DNA of 64,000 nucleotides from Trebouxia sp. TZW2008 (GCA_002118135.1 BDIU01000062.1:124001-188000); one strand, 5' to 3'; positions 30,938-43,500 are shown, numbered from the stretch's first letter. Notes: generated by a model from the sequence alone, not told the origin. Made by a program: numbers and translations.

Positions 30938-31919
30938 GTTGTCGCTTGCAAATGCTCCCGATCGGCCGCCAAGAGAGACTCGACCAAAGTCTCATGGCAA
31001 GGTGACCTGCTTGCTATTTAGGGATGATCGAATCCCAGCCGGAAAACGGAATAACAGACGCGCACGGACGCACGAACGCTAGTTGGTACAGCAAGCTGCA
31101 TGTGCAGTCCCGAAGCAACTCTCGATCGTGCCTACAATCGCCTTGAGCTGTTGGCTGCCTTCATAGAGTTGTCTAGCTGAAGCATGTAAAATTACTCTCT
31201 CTCTCTCTCTAAATATTGCGATGTGATGATTATCCAGATTCTGAAGCAGCTGCAGGCAATTGCAAATAGCAGCTGCATTCCACCTAATTGCATTGAATGC
31301 AATTCATGAAGCTGCAACTTGCTTCAGCCTAGAGCCTGGGCGGAGCATCGTCTTTGAAGGACACGTCTGCGAGCCTTGCTTCATTCACGGCTCGATCACA
31401 CTTGTGCAACCATCAAAGAGCTGTGACAGTGGCTTTCGGCAAACTTCTGCAAATCATGATAAAGTGGTCACATGCTTAGTGCTCAAGGCTCGACACAAAC
31501 AGGAGAGATCTCTGCAAATGACGGCAGGTAGCATGGGTGTCATTGCTACTGAAGCAGACTGACAGAACTTGACACAGTGCCACGGTGACCCCTTACAGAC
31601 CTTGGTGATTGCATGCTCTAAGCTGAAGTGTGTCTAATCCAAAATCGTTTCAAGTCTACTACTTCCCTGCTTGGCGACGCCAGACACATCGTAGCTGAAA
31701 TTGCCATGTGCACTTTACGCTGCTACTGGCTTTGCTATTGTACAACAGTTCTGACCAGTGGCTGGAACGTCTCATGTAAATCAACTAATGCCTCTTGGGC
31801 TGCCTCTTTAGACAGAGGCTCCAGGTGAACGCCTAATGGCGTAGACTTTTGTTTTCTTTTTCTTAGCTTTTCAGGTAATGCCAGCCATGGAGTGACAGCA
31901 GAGAAACAGCAGCTGCTGT
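30938..31919. other. Upstream region of eL20 / downstream of synaptotagmin-like gene
   Basis: Nearly 1 kb with no recognised exon. It holds the eL20 promoter region (CpG-rich around 31020-31130), a CT dinucleotide run at 31194-31210, and a possible minus-strand TGTAA at 31593-31597 that could end the synaptotagmin-like transcript. Confidence 0.4.
31194..31210. repeat. (CT)n microsatellite
   Basis: Pure CT dinucleotide run about 260 bases upstream of the eL20 start codon. Pyrimidine tracts near ribosomal protein promoters can be functional, but this is only position-based. Confidence 0.85.
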
Positions 31920-34900
31920 TCATTTGGCATCAGAAATGCCCATCCAGGAAAGACTGAGTGTCAGCTGCCCTCGTCTCACGCCTTGCAAAGAGAAGTTGTC
32001 CTTCATACGCTTGTTGCGGGCAATTTCCTTGAAAGGAATGCTCAATCGTCCCTGCAGCAGCAATGCCTAGTGTCCACATTGCAGTAAAGCAAATCAGCTG
32101 TTTGCTTAGCCCACTGTTTGCTGACAACATGACTGCTGCAGAACACCGATTTGACGCAAACAGGCAGAAGGTGCTGCAGCGTCATGCTATGAAGAGAGGA
32201 TTGCATATCCAACCATCATACTTCGGTCCTGCATTCAATAAGCAGACCACATGAACACAAGGGGCCACTGGACCACATCAATGGAAACTTGGCCGATGAC
32301 AAGCAGATCAAAGGTGATAAGAACTCCACCTGAACTACTGCACAGGCCACTAGCAAAGCCTGGCCACCGCAACTGCAGCACCAACAATATGGGCACTGAC
32401 GGCATAACACGTCACTACTGCTATGAATTCATTTCAAACAGCAGCTGTTACCTTGAAATGGTTGATCAGCCTATAGTCCCAAACTTCAATGTCCACACTC
32501 AAGTCTTCATGCGCGTCAATCTCCTTACGCCCCAAAATGAACTCCAAGGTTTCGTCAACAGCTGCATCTTTACCCTTAGCGGCTGCTGTGAACTTTTCCT
32601 CGCCGGCAACAGTAACCTTGACCGTTCTGCACACGCAAATGTGCAAGTCAGGCTGCTGCTCTCATGAAACATAAGCTCATGCAAAGCATGAGCATGTGCT
32701 TTTCATTGAGATGTTGATGCGCTCTTCTATGGCTGTCACATTCATTCGATTAGTATTGACTGACATTGTCTGTATGACCCCCTGCTGGGTCCGCATGACA
32801 GTAAATGTATATTGATTGCTTGATTGATTGATTGATTGGCAGCGGCTGTGAACTTCTCCTCGCAGGCTACATTAAGCTTCAAGACCAGTCTGTGCAGGCA
32901 AACGTTTTTGTCAAGCTGCTGCTCACATCATACAAGAGTTATGCAAGTTGGTACGAAAGACATTCAGGACATACCCTTGACGTCGCAGCAGCAATGACTG
33001 ACCTTGACCGTTCTGCGAGTACATATGTCGGCCTGCTACTGACATTACACATTGGTCATGCATGCCGGTGTGTTTTGCATGCAGGACATGCTCTTGACAC
33101 TAAGGCAGCAGCGATGACCTTGGCCATACTGTGCAAACACATGTATTTGTCAGGCTGCTGCTGTAGTCATGTAAGAACTCTCAAAATGCATGCTCATGTG
33201 GTCAAGCTGCTGTCATTCACCCTTGGGGTCATCACAGTTGACTTGTGCTGCATTTGTGACATGTTCTGGCCAACATAATCACATCAACTCAAAGCTGTGG
33301 CTATGTGAGCACAAGCACATCAATGGGGTACACACTTACAAGCATATGCCATACAAAAGTGGCACACCTGCAAGATGTGGCATGTAATGCACACTGCTCT
33401 GTTTCCATGATAATTTTTCTTCTCAACAGAGCAACTTACATGAGGTCTGGCAGGGCAGGCCGACCCATCATGTACAATGGTTTGCTCATCAGCCCTGACG
33501 CCTTGCGGATCTCCACATACAGTAAGCCACCCTGCATACCAAATAGACATTAGGACATTGCAATATAAGCTCACCCGCAGAACGAGGCTTCAATGGTTTG
33601 TCATCAACCCTGACGCCTTTCGTATCTCTACATACAGCAAGCCACCCTGCAAGCCAGACAGTTGCTGGGACATTGCAACATGAGCTCAAGTGCAAAACAA
33701 GGCTGCAATGGTTTGCAAATCAGCTCTGATGCCTTGCAGATCTCCATATACAGCAAGCGACCCTGCACACCAAATAGACTCTTGACATCGCAACATGAGC
33801 CCAAGCGCAGAACAAGGCTTCAATGGTTTGCTCATCAACCCTGACGCCTCTCGTATCTCTACATACAGCAAGCCACCCTGCCTTGTAAAACAAGGCTGCA
33901 ATGGTTTGCAAATCAGCCCTGATGCCTTGCGGATCTCCATATACAGCAAGCCACCCTGCATGCCAAAGGACTGCTGAGACATGGCAACAATAGCTCCAGT
34001 GCAGCAGAAAGCGTCTAAGTACCCTAGGCTAATTGCACTTTGCAATGAAATGCAATGTGACAAACGCTCATGCATCACATGTTTGCATGAAATCTTGCAC
34101 TGACATTGCTGCTTTGGTGTCGCCGCTTCAGTGATGAGCATCTCTGTTGCAAAGGCTGTACAAGAAAGGCAGGACTAACCTGAAGCACATTCATGACACG
34201 CTCATTCGGCTTGCCCACGCCCCGCCTTCGGCTTGACTTCATCTCTCTGAGTGACTGCTCCAAAGGCGATTCTTTGCCGTCTGTCTCGCCAGGCTCACCC
34301 TTGGCCTGATCCTGGTCCTGATCCTCTTCCTCTCCTTCTTGTTCATTGCGGTTCATGTCTCTGTGGCGGTGCTGGGAAGAATTGGCAGAATCTGAAGGCC
34401 CCCCTGGTTCCTGTAAAATCAATGCGAAGACCTGTTTTGCATGTCATCATCATCATCATCAGCAGCATGACTAATGATGCATTCCTAGTGAGCAATTTAG
34501 AACCCATGACCCTGCTAGGTGCATACGGAAACAGTGAACTGCCGTCAATCCCTTCTCAGCACAGAGTGAACCAGCACATGCACTTACATGGGGAAAGAGA
34601 ACCGCAAAATCCATACTTGCAAGTTGCAACAGCATTTTCAGCTTTGGGTGCAAGCTGAAATTACAGAAATCGTTCGTCAAACATTGCTCAACAGCCACAC
34701 ACGCGGCAGCAGAAAGAAACTAATGAGTGCTGATGAATGAGGTGTATTCAAAACAGCTCAAAGGTCCTCGTGTTGGGCATGCTGAGATCAGACATGCACT
34801 GGCACATTCAAACCCACCTGCTCCCTCTCTCGGACTGTTCTGGGGCGATCGTGGGTTGCGGTATGCTCTCTAGGTCTTTGATGGGTTGTTGTAGGTCTTG

Positions 34901-37900
34901 AGGGTTGGTAAACGCCTTCCCTGCCCACCCTTCCTTCTTCTGCTACAGTGTTGTTGTGACGCATCTCAGACAGGGCAGGGCCTTGAGACTGCGTTGTGCC
35001 CCAAGGATGCTTCTCAGTATTGCCCTCTTGGTTACTCTCACTTTGTCTATCCAGACTATGCTGATTTGTGCCTGCACGTCACACAGGCGATGAGTGGTGA
35101 TCTCTTCTGCTACAGTATTCTTATGGCGCATCTCATACAGCGCAGGGCCTTGAGACTGAGTTGTGCCCATGGGTGTCTTTTGGCGTTGCCCTCTCGGTCA
35201 CTCTTGCTCTGTCTATCTAAACTCAGCTGATGTGTGCCTGCAAAGCAGACAGAACCCAAGTCTTGTGCAACTCATTGTGCATTCAGGGATGCCGTTTTCT
35301 GCTATGGTGTTGCGATGACGCATCTCAGACAGGGCAGGTCCTTGAGACTGTGTGGTGCCCCAGGGCTGTCGGTCATTGTTGCCCGCTTGGTTCCTCTCAC
35401 TCTGTGTGTCTGGACTATGCTGATTTGTGCCTGCGCATTACACCGGCGATGAGTGGTGATCTCTTCTGCTACAGTGTTCTTATGGCGCATCTCATACAGC
35501 GCAGGGCCTTGAGACTGAGTTGTGCCCAGGGCTGTCGCTCTTTGTTGCCCTCTGGGTCACTCTCGCCCTGTCTCTCTGGACTATGCTGATGTGTGGCTGC
35601 ACGTTGGGCAGGACAGCGTTCAGTAACAATCACAATGCTCATCACATGAATACTGCTGATTTACGATAATCAATACATGTGGCAATCAGCAGCGGAATTG
35701 TGACGCTCTTTGCAAATGGCAAACACTGCTACTATTGGTGCTGTTGTGGTGTATTAGCGGCGTTCTGCTGGAATTGTGAATGGTATCGTTGTTGGTATTA
35801 CTTCTGTCACTATTGTGACTGACCATCATGGAAGACAAACCTTGCATGTGTTGTGAGTTTGGCCCATCTTGTAGATCTGACTCAAACGCCCTGCGGTGCT
35901 GGGGCCGCTGCTCGCTGCCCTGGAGCTGTTGCTCGCTGCCGTGCGGCTGTTGCTCACTGCCCTGGGGCTGCTGCTCATTGCCTTGGGGCTGTTGCTCTCT
36001 GCCCTGCCCTACGCTATGCTGACTGTCGCTATGAGCACCAAAGCGGTGGTGCCTGTCCGCCTTCTGAGCTTCCTTCTCCACCCTAGCGCTTTGCTGACCC
36101 TCTCTATGCACTCTGCAGTCACAAATCTTTACTGTCAAGCCAAGAGTCTGGGCTGCCATCTGACGCCCGGCAACACAGAACTCCACACAGCACTGCGGCT
36201 CAACCAAGGTCAACCAACCATTCAAGGCTTAAGACATTGTGGGAGATCCCGAACTTAAGCATTAGAAAGTCTATCTTTACGTGCTGAGACCTGGTACTGG
36301 CCAACTGTTTGGGTTGAGACCAAGTATTCTGACTGTCCCAATTTCCGCTTGTGAGAACAGCCTTGACTCACCTGTACTGCCTAGCACCGCTTGTGCCGCC
36401 AGGCTCACTCTGCTCTGACTGGCGGTGCACCTTGTACTGCCGTGCCCCGCTGGGCCTCTGTATCTCTTCTTCTCCTGGCTGCCTGCGCTGCTGCTGGTAG
36501 TATTCATCCTCCATTTCACCTGGAAACGACAGGAAGCTCATGCATGCAAATATTGTCATCACTATCTTGTCGTCTTGACACAAGTAAGGCCCACCAGTCC
36601 AGGGAGCATACTGCATGCACTCAATGGCTTCGCATATTGTGGCAGCCACAGAGCTATGTGCAGTGTTGATGGCAAGCATTGTCCTGGCTGTCACCTACCT
36701 TGCGTTTGCTTGAGCACAAGTGTCAAAGCAATCAATCACTTGTCCTGGCTGCAGCTGCAAAGGAACAGAATCAAAGTGGAGGCTGGCAAGCTTTGTAAAG
36801 CAATCCGTAGCAAGCCAAAGCAGCCAAAGAAGCAGCATGCGCTTGAATGAACAGCCCATTGCCTAGCACTGCTGTCTGCTGTGAGTGTCAACATCAGGCT
36901 GCGCGGTCAGGTAAGAGACTACCGGCTCCCTGGTTGTGCTCAAGCTTGCCCAGCGAATGCTTTGCTTTTGAATGTATAGGGCTCACCTCGGCCAAATTTG
37001 AGTGTGTGAGCCACAGATATGCAACAACGCACAGCATGCTTGTACAACACAGCTTTTCTTCTTGCAATCATGTTCATAAAGCGTTTCTTCCTGTTCACTA
37101 CATACCCTTGCCCTGTTTCTATACTGCCCCTGCCCCCATGCCCCCGACCTCTGTGTGCAACTCAAATGCCAATGACCAGCTCTGCCTGTTCCATGTGATG
37201 CAAACAGGCAAGGCCTAGTAAAGAGACAGAAAGCTGTGCTGCTTGGACAGTGGTAACGCTTATCCTGCCCAACCTCAAAACTGCAAGTCGTCCTGTGACC
37301 AAAAAAATGGTGTCGCTGTTGCATGTTGCATTGCTGCTCACCTGCTGGATGGTCACGTCCGTTTTGTGCAAGCTCCCCACTGTCTTCACCAGAATCCAAT
37401 GTATCATCGCTGGTGGAGGTAAAACTGCTGTTGTTGGTGCCAGTTGGTATATCCAATACTTCCAGTTCTTCTTTGGCAAACTCAAAGTATGTCAACTGCA
37501 GCATGCACAACCGCAGTACTTTCTGTACTGGACTTGGCGCTCAGGCTTATGACATTGCACACAACAGATGACCATAACGACAGAAAGGTGTGAAACAAGG
37601 ACAATTGCATGCTTGACCAACTGCAAAGCATGTCAGCTGCACCATGCACAAGCAGAGCATGCACAAGCGGAGGATGCACAAGTGTGGCATGCACAAGTGT
37701 CGCATGCATAAGTTCACCAGGCCCAAGCAGAGCATGCGCAAATGTCACATGCATAAGTTCACCAGGCACAAGCAGAGCATGCACAAGGGTTGCATACACA
37801 AGTGCAGCTTGCATTGACAGCGCTGCATTGTTTGCAAGCAGCAGTCACGGCATTGTGACCATGTATGTAGACTGCTGTGATAACATTCAGCAGCAGAGAC

Positions 37901-40900
37901 TCTTCTCTTCCTTGCTGGGGGATTTGGCAGAAGCACACCTTACACTTGAGTAAGCAGGGCCCGCCATCAGGCTTCTTCGTCAGGAGATGAGTCAGGCTGC
38001 GAACTTTGTTGAGGCCAGTGTCAATCTTATCCACCAGCTTCATGATCTGCAGTCAACACATAGCAAATGAGTCAATTTGCATTGACAGTTGATTAGTGTC
38101 TTCTTATGTCGAAAGTGATGGAGCAGGGGTTCATACAGATCCTGTTGCAGAAAAGTGATACTACCCCATTGCATGTGGTGATACACAGAGCGCTACAAGG
38201 TCACATGATGGGCCAAATCTTTTCACCATTTGGTCATTCCTGTCTTCAGCTCTTTTTAGCCAGTCGGACAGGTGACCACAGTGCATCAGACTGCAAACTT
38301 TTGCAGGACAAACAGCAGGCATCAAGATCAAGACACAGCAATGGTGCTGAAATGGTGTAATCCAGCAACGGCTCATGATAATGAGCATAAAAATGTGCAC
38401 ATTTTCTAGCACATATGCTAGGTGTATGGCTCAAGTCTTGTCAGGCCTGCTTGTTGATGGCGTGCTAAGCATGCGCAAAGTGCTGACTTTCAGGACCAGC
38501 GAGTTTGCATCAAGCTTGGAAATTCTTGCACTCACCATCATTTGGTCAACCTGCTGACCCATTTGCTCCTTGATTTCAATCTCCACTTCTTCTTCGATGC
38601 CGTTACGCAGGTTACGGATAGCAAATGAACCACGACCAATCTCGTCATCCACGCTGAGGACGTCGTGGTCAAACATCTCCAGTGTGAGGTGCTGGTGATC
38701 AGGCTCGTGAATCAGCAGCTGAAACTCTTCGTTCCAAGTGGGCCTTGTTGTGTTCTCTTTTACCTGAGTCTTCAACTTGCGCTTGTCCCTCACAAAAAGC
38801 CTGCAGATTTCAAAGTGATTGCTACAATGGCGAGATGATGAACCCACTGTTGGATAAAAGTATATGAGCAGGAAACTGATACTGCAACAGTCCATAGCTT
38901 GCACTTAAGCCTCACAAACAGCCCGCAGACTCAAACATGATTGCTGCAAATTTGTGACCCCATTATCTGCACGTCCCCATGGTGAGCTTTGTGCTGAACA
39001 ACATTACAAGAAATGGAACTTGAGGACTCACAAACAGATTTACCTGACATACGGGTCACTGCCGTTGAACCAATCCATCTTTGGTACATTCCTGGCGCTG
39101 ACTATGGTCACAAACAGCATCCCTCTGGGTTTGTCAATCTGGTTGAAGTCACCAGGAATGACGGGCAGAATGTAGTGATCTGGAAGAACATACGGCCTGC
39201 AGAACCACAACTGTCATCACTTTCTGCATGCCCCTTGAGTGTTGCTTGTGCCAAGGTCCACACCCCTCTTGGGGTGCAGCAAACCCCTAGTTTGAGTCCA
39301 AAGCAAATCAACGCATGCCAATCAAGGAGATGATTGCATCAAAAACAGCTCAATACCACCACTTTTCCGGTTGCAGATAGGGTCTGCTAACGTTGAAAGA
39401 TGGCACCCCCTATCGATCAGGTTACAACCCTACGCTTCCAGGTTGGAACAATGCGCGTCAATCAAGAAGATGCTTGCTTGCACAGCAGGTGTGTTGCTGA
39501 TTGGTGATGTGGCTCAACTACACAAAGATGCCACTTTTACCCACGACAAGTGACATCTCAGTTCTAATTGGAAACTTGGTGTAGACATGACAAGTGACGC
39601 TTCAGTATTGACTGCCGCTTTTGACTTGGATGGTGATCAGTAATGGCAGGACTGACCTCAGGACTGAGTCTTTGATGACAGTGGTGATCCAAGCTTCAAG
39701 GCCAGGCAGGAATCCAATGTCCCCTCCATACAGCGTAAGGTCAAAGTTGAAGTTGGGCATCTCCACAAACGCGATCTGCATACCCCAGCAGGCAGATGAG
39801 TCATGCCATTTGCATGCAAGTACACATGTGGTGTACACTGCCAACAAGGCCTCACATGCATTCTCTGAGCAGCAGAAATACATTGGATGCATTTGTAAGT
39901 ATCAGCTCTCACAGATGGAGAGACTGAGAGTCAAGCAATTTGGTCTTTGCTTGCCTTTGAAGCATAACTTCTTCCTATGATGCATAGCAGCATTAGACCT
40001 TCTGCAGGATCTTGCCAGCACAGTCCTGTCAGCGCAATTGCACATGAAGCACCAAGTCGCATCACAGGTTATCATAGGAGCACTGCTACACCAAGGCGCT
40101 ACATCATGCATTATGATATGATTGCACGTCTGTGACGAAATGTCACGATATGAAAGCGCATCTCTCTCCAATCAAGAGTCGCAATGCAGCACTGAATCAT
40201 GATGGCATACAAGCTGACCCGCATGGCAGCCACCACGGGCAACTCATCCATGAGAGGCTTCATGGTGATGCACAGACTGCCCGTGCTGATAGCTGCTATC
40301 TCATGCGCTACCATATCTAGTCTGTTTCATGCTATGTCACAGTACTCATGCTACAGCACCTTTCCTGCATTGTAGCCACAATGGGCAGCTTAGGCTACGA
40401 TGGGCACCTCGCCCATGAGGGTTGTCATGGCAATGGAATGAAACCCTGTGCAACTGGTCATAGACTTACTGCTTCCACACGACAGTACTCAGTCTACAGT
40501 ACCTTACTTGCATAGCAGCCACGATGGGCAACTCATCCATGAGGGGCTTCATGGTGATGTACTAATTGACTTTGTACCTGGTCATACACTTACTGCTCTC
40601 ACATGATAGTAACCAAGCTACAGCATCTTACCTGCATAGCGGCCACGATGGGCAGCTCGTCCATGAGTGGTTTCATGGTGATGCGCACACGCCCACTCAG
40701 CGTCACCTTCTCTACTCCAACCTGCACCAAGTGTAACAAATGTCTGCGTCTTCCAAAATTCTGGGTCTGTGATGCTTGCCCTGACAGGCAGGCACTTTTT
40801 GAATATGTTGCCGCGTGTCAGATGGTGTTGCAAGCATACGATTCCTCTTGTGCTACAAGGCTTTATGACCTTCTGTCAGAGACTGCAATGCGGGACAAAT

Positions 40901-42658
40901 ACATCTGCATGTAAATATGGCTATCTTGGAATTTTGACTCGTATCAGCAAGGAGTGCAACACTTATGTGGACACACATGCAAACACACCTTGACAACAAT
41001 TAGCTTGGACAGAATCTCGACCACAGGTGTCGCCAGCCAGGCCTGGTGAGGCATGGGGTGCACAATCATGGACATCTCAGCATCGCTTGTCCAGCCCACA
41101 TCCAGCTCAATTAGTACCTCGTCAGCTCCTGAGGCAGCTGCCTGATACACCTTGACGCCACTCACTTGAGGGGCGTTGTCCCCCATGTCAAACCTGCAGC
41201 CAAGCAGCTGTGGCTGCATCAGTGGCTTTGTTGCTGTGGCTGTGTTGTTTGCCCTGAAACAGCAGTATATAGATGTGCTTCTGTCTGATACACCTTGACA
41301 CCACTCACTTGAGGGGCATTGTCCCTCCATGTCAGACTTTTAGCAAATGAGCTATGGCTGCATCAGTGACCACCAAGACACTATGAGCAGACTGCCACAA
41401 CAACAAGTGTGGACTGCATTTCCAAAGGTTTAGCTTTGCTTGATTTTGCAGATGCAACAGCTTTTTGGGACAGTGTTTGGAGTTGAATGGAGTGAGGGTG
41501 ACTTGCCTGTCCAGCTGAACAGAGCTGATCCAGCTGGGCTTGCTTTCCTTCATGAGGGGGTCCAACTGCTGCCGCCCCATGGTGCTCACTGCATGGTTTA
41601 CCCTTGGCCACAGCTGGCCTGCAAGCATAGTCACTTGTCACTGCATGGTCTGGCTGTGGCCACAGCTGACCTGCAATCTGGCTGTGGCCACAGCTGACCT
41701 GCAATCACTCAATTGCTGACCACAGCACGGTTGAGCTGTGGCCACAGCTGGCCTCAATTAAATTAGTCAATTGTCGATGCATGGTTCAGCTGTGGCCACA
41801 GCTGCCCTACAGTTCAGTCATTGATCACTGCAGATTGTGTCCATTTCCAGAGTATGAAAGCTCCTCACCTGTCAGTATTACTGCACAGCGCATGTGGCGC
41901 TAGAACAACTTGCAAAGGCGTTATGCTGACATCAGCTGCTGCGCGCAGGACTGCTTAGTAAGCTGTGCCAGCAGCCATACATTATCGAGGTGATGGTACG
42001 TGACTTAGGCGACACAATCGCTGCTGTCTCAGGAGCAAATACTCACACCACAGAGGCAACAGCGGCTTGCATGTGTTTAGACAGGACAGATGCAGTACAC
42101 CTTCCATCCACATTGCAATTTTGCGTTGCTGTATTTGATGCTAGTGCACAATGACAGGGCTAGTTTGCATACCCATTACGCTATTCAACCAACCCACCCT
42201 CTCAAAGTCTGGGAAGTTGACCCAGCTTGGCAGATTGACCTGCAGTTGCACATCAGCTTCTCGTCCATTGACTTGCATGGGGAAATACTAGGTGCACTTC
42301 TGCTTGCTTGTGTGTACAGCTGACCTGCCCAAGGACCTTCTTGAGCGTTTGTGAGTCCATGTCCTTCAGTGCCTGCATGTCAAATTCAAATTTGACATCA
42401 TGACGCAGCCGTGTCAGCATCAACAGACCCATTAGCTCGTGCTGATGCTAATGCCTCTCTGCCCTGAACTGTAAAGTCTATTGCCTGATCAAGTGACTGA
42501 CTTACCCTCACAGCAAAGGATTGCCGCTCACGGTTGAGAGCCTTCAATCCTGTGTTTCTCACTCTGTAGTAAAGGAAGCCCATGAAGACCACTGTGACAA
42601 CCACCCCGAGCATGAAGTCCCATAGGTGGAAGCCACCACCTCTGCAGTAGGGCAACAT
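31920..42658 (-). CDS. Synaptotagmin-like SMP/C2-domain membrane tethering protein
   Basis: Resembles plant SYT1/extended synaptotagmins, which anchor in the ER, carry lipids with an SMP domain and bind other membranes through C2 domains. Exons (-): 42506-42658, 42325-42372, 42198-42239, [one small exon not found], 41507-41618, 40989-41193, 40632-40721, 39657-39775, 39044-39196, 38536-38800, 37939-38046, 37342-37495, 36372-36519, 35841-36112, 34818-35071, 34180-34410, 33440-33531, 32452-32626, 31920-32051. About 920 residues. N-terminal membrane anchor at residues 12-31. SMP domain: LKDMDSQTLKKVLGQ, NLPSWVNFPDFER, MKPLMDELPIVAAMQ and FDLTLYGGDIGFLPGL. C2A (about 275-385) keeps Ca2+-ligand candidates in MDWFNGSDPYV and FDHDVLSVDDE. 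A ~390-residue disordered Q/S/E-rich linker follows. C2B (about 786-905) lacks most acidic ligands and ends GISDAK. Phase requires the missing exon to have length 3n+1. The intron after 41507 uses a GC donor. Confidence 0.88.
32735..32840 (+). mobile_element. Retroposon-like 3' tail, copy 1
   Basis: The block TGTCTGTATGACCCCCTGC then tgggtc...gacagtaaa is followed by an (ATTG)n tail at about 32811-32840. The same block with a different tetranucleotide tail occurs at 61029-61090. Conserved 3' end plus short tandem tail suggests a SINE or non-LTR retrotransposon end. No coding part is seen. Confidence 0.5.
32841..33180 (-). repeat. Decayed copies of the synaptotagmin exon 32452-32626, 5' edge
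   Basis: The plus-strand words ggctgtgaacttttcctcgc, gtaaccttgaccgttctgca and caagtcaggctgctgctc of the real exon edge recur near 32843-32930, 32985-33050 and 33100-33165. The first copy directly follows the retroposon-like tail. Confidence 0.7.
33540..33965 (-). repeat. Four extra copies of the C2B first exon in A-B-A-B-A order
   Basis: The real exon is 33440-33531. Its acceptor half (plus-strand words atctccacatacagtaagcc then accctgca) recurs near 33617, 33732, 33844 and 33923. The copies alternate between a form with gcggatctcca or gcagatctcca (A) and one with tcgtatctcta (B): A(real)-B-A-B-A. This implies a two-copy unit was duplicated as a block. Copies read GGLLYVEIR or AGWLAVCRDT on the minus strand. 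Confidence 0.9.
34448..34470. repeat. CAT/CAG trinucleotide run
   Basis: Short run of catcat then cagcag in an intron of the synaptotagmin-like gene. Confidence 0.8.
35095..35605 (-). repeat. Decayed copies of synaptotagmin linker exon 34818-35071
   Basis: The exon's 5' two thirds (coding QHSLDRQSESNQEGN and TQSQGPALSEMRHNN) is repeated at about 35095-35240, 35290-35440 and 35455-35596 on the same strand. The best copy (near 35596, QHSPERQGESDPEGN) has lost one base of a GGGG run relative to the real exon and so shifts frame. Confidence 0.85.
35915..36015 (-). repeat. In-exon tandem repeat coding QQPQGSE units
   Basis: About five 21-base units inside the exon 35841-36112 of the synaptotagmin-like protein, coding EQQPQG(N/S) heptads in frame. 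They are part of the disordered inter-C2 linker. Confidence 0.9.
37620..37810 (-). repeat. GCATGCACAAG minisatellite
   Basis: About twelve imperfect 12-14-base units (gcatgcacaag and variants) with a longer-order repeat that adds agttcaccaggc about every 60 bases. Intronic in the synaptotagmin-like gene. Open frames across it are repeat artefacts. Confidence 0.9.
38900..38940 (-). repeat. Copy of the acceptor edge of C2A exon 38536-38800
   Basis: Plus-strand cctcacaaacagcccgcaga then tgattgctgc matches cctcacaaaaagcctgcaga then tgattgctac at the real acceptor (38790-38825). A short same-strand copy about 110 bases upstream in transcript order. Confidence 0.7.
40195..40570 (-). repeat. Three decayed copies of the SMP exon 40632-40721
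   Basis: The stretch coding ITMKPLMDELPIVAAMQ recurs near 40205-40270, 40365-40435 and 40510-40560, with decreasing to near-perfect identity. The nearest copy keeps TMKPLMDELPIVAAMQ and a tgcaag donor-like edge. Confidence 0.88.
41615..41815 (-). repeat. Cluster of copies of the QLWP exon acceptor
   Basis: The acceptor edge of exon 41507-41618 (minus strand: gcag then gccagctgtggcca) is repeated about four more times (near 41650-41668, 41678-41700, 41730-41755, 41785-41812). Several copies still read QLWPQLN. The missing small exon of this gene may have been displaced by this cluster. Confidence 0.8.
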
Positions 42659-43500
42659 TTTCGCATATACGCAGGCATGGCGGAATCTGTGACTGAGCAC
42701 TGGCTGATCCCGTTGACGCAGTATGTGAGCTTACTGCGCCAAGGCTTGCGATAGCTTCTGCAAATCAGTGTCGTGTGGCACTTCGTGAGTGCTATTGCTT
42801 GCTGCCATTCTGAGCGGCAACCGCGTTGCGCGAGAGGGCACGCGTCCGTAGAGCACGGGGAGCACAGTCTCAGAAGATTAGGTCATATCGGGCCGCAGCG
42901 AACCGACAACAATAGGATCAATATGGATCCCGCGGCCAAGGTTGCATCAGTGACAACTGTGAATCGTTTCGACGTGCCTACTTATGTGGCATTTGGCCTG
43001 TCGGAAGTCGAGAAGCTTTTGAGTACAAAATCTGCAAATAGATCAAGCTCAGGACGACCACTGTCGACGAGGCAATCGAAGCCAAGACCATCCCGTTGCG
43101 GCAAGCAATGCTCGGCTGGCCAAGCGCGATCAATTTTAGCAAAGCGAAACGTTGCTTGATCGGGACAGCTGCAACCGGGACTGCAAGAAATGGCATTGTT
43201 ACTAAGACACCGGATACCGTCATGACATAAATAACGGCGTACCTGTGCACCAGGCTCTGCACTGCCACTTTGCGCGGCATCTTGTTTGGCCGGGCTTTCC
43301 GACACGCAGCCGCATTCCAGTACAGTTATTGCAATGGCTCTGAGGCCACAAAACATTACCGAGCTTTTGCCTGCGCGGTAAGCAGCGTCCCAACGCTTTG
43401 TTGCCCAAGCGACAGCTAGATCTTGACCTGGGAGGACTGGTTGTTGTGGCTTTGGCCTGCGGGTGGCTGCTTGCCCTGACGCTTGCAGTCGCCTTCAAAA
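42659..43500. promoter_or_regulatory. Shared upstream region of synaptotagmin-like (-) and EB1 (+)
   Basis: Head-to-head start codons 842 bases apart. This is the most CpG-rich stretch of the surrounding 10 kb, consistent with a promoter. Two overlapping open frames exist (+ from 42923, 78 codons; - near 42980-43356), but neither resembles a known protein and I treat them as by-products of base composition. Confidence 0.45.

Noticed and set aside
37547..37814. Leu/Cys/Met-rich minus frames
   Set aside because: Translation of the GCATGCACAAG minisatellite.
42923..43159. Open frame (+) starting MDPAAKVASVTTVNRFD
   Set aside because: Lies in a CpG-rich head-to-head promoter region, overlaps open frames on the other strand, and shows no family motif or splice context.
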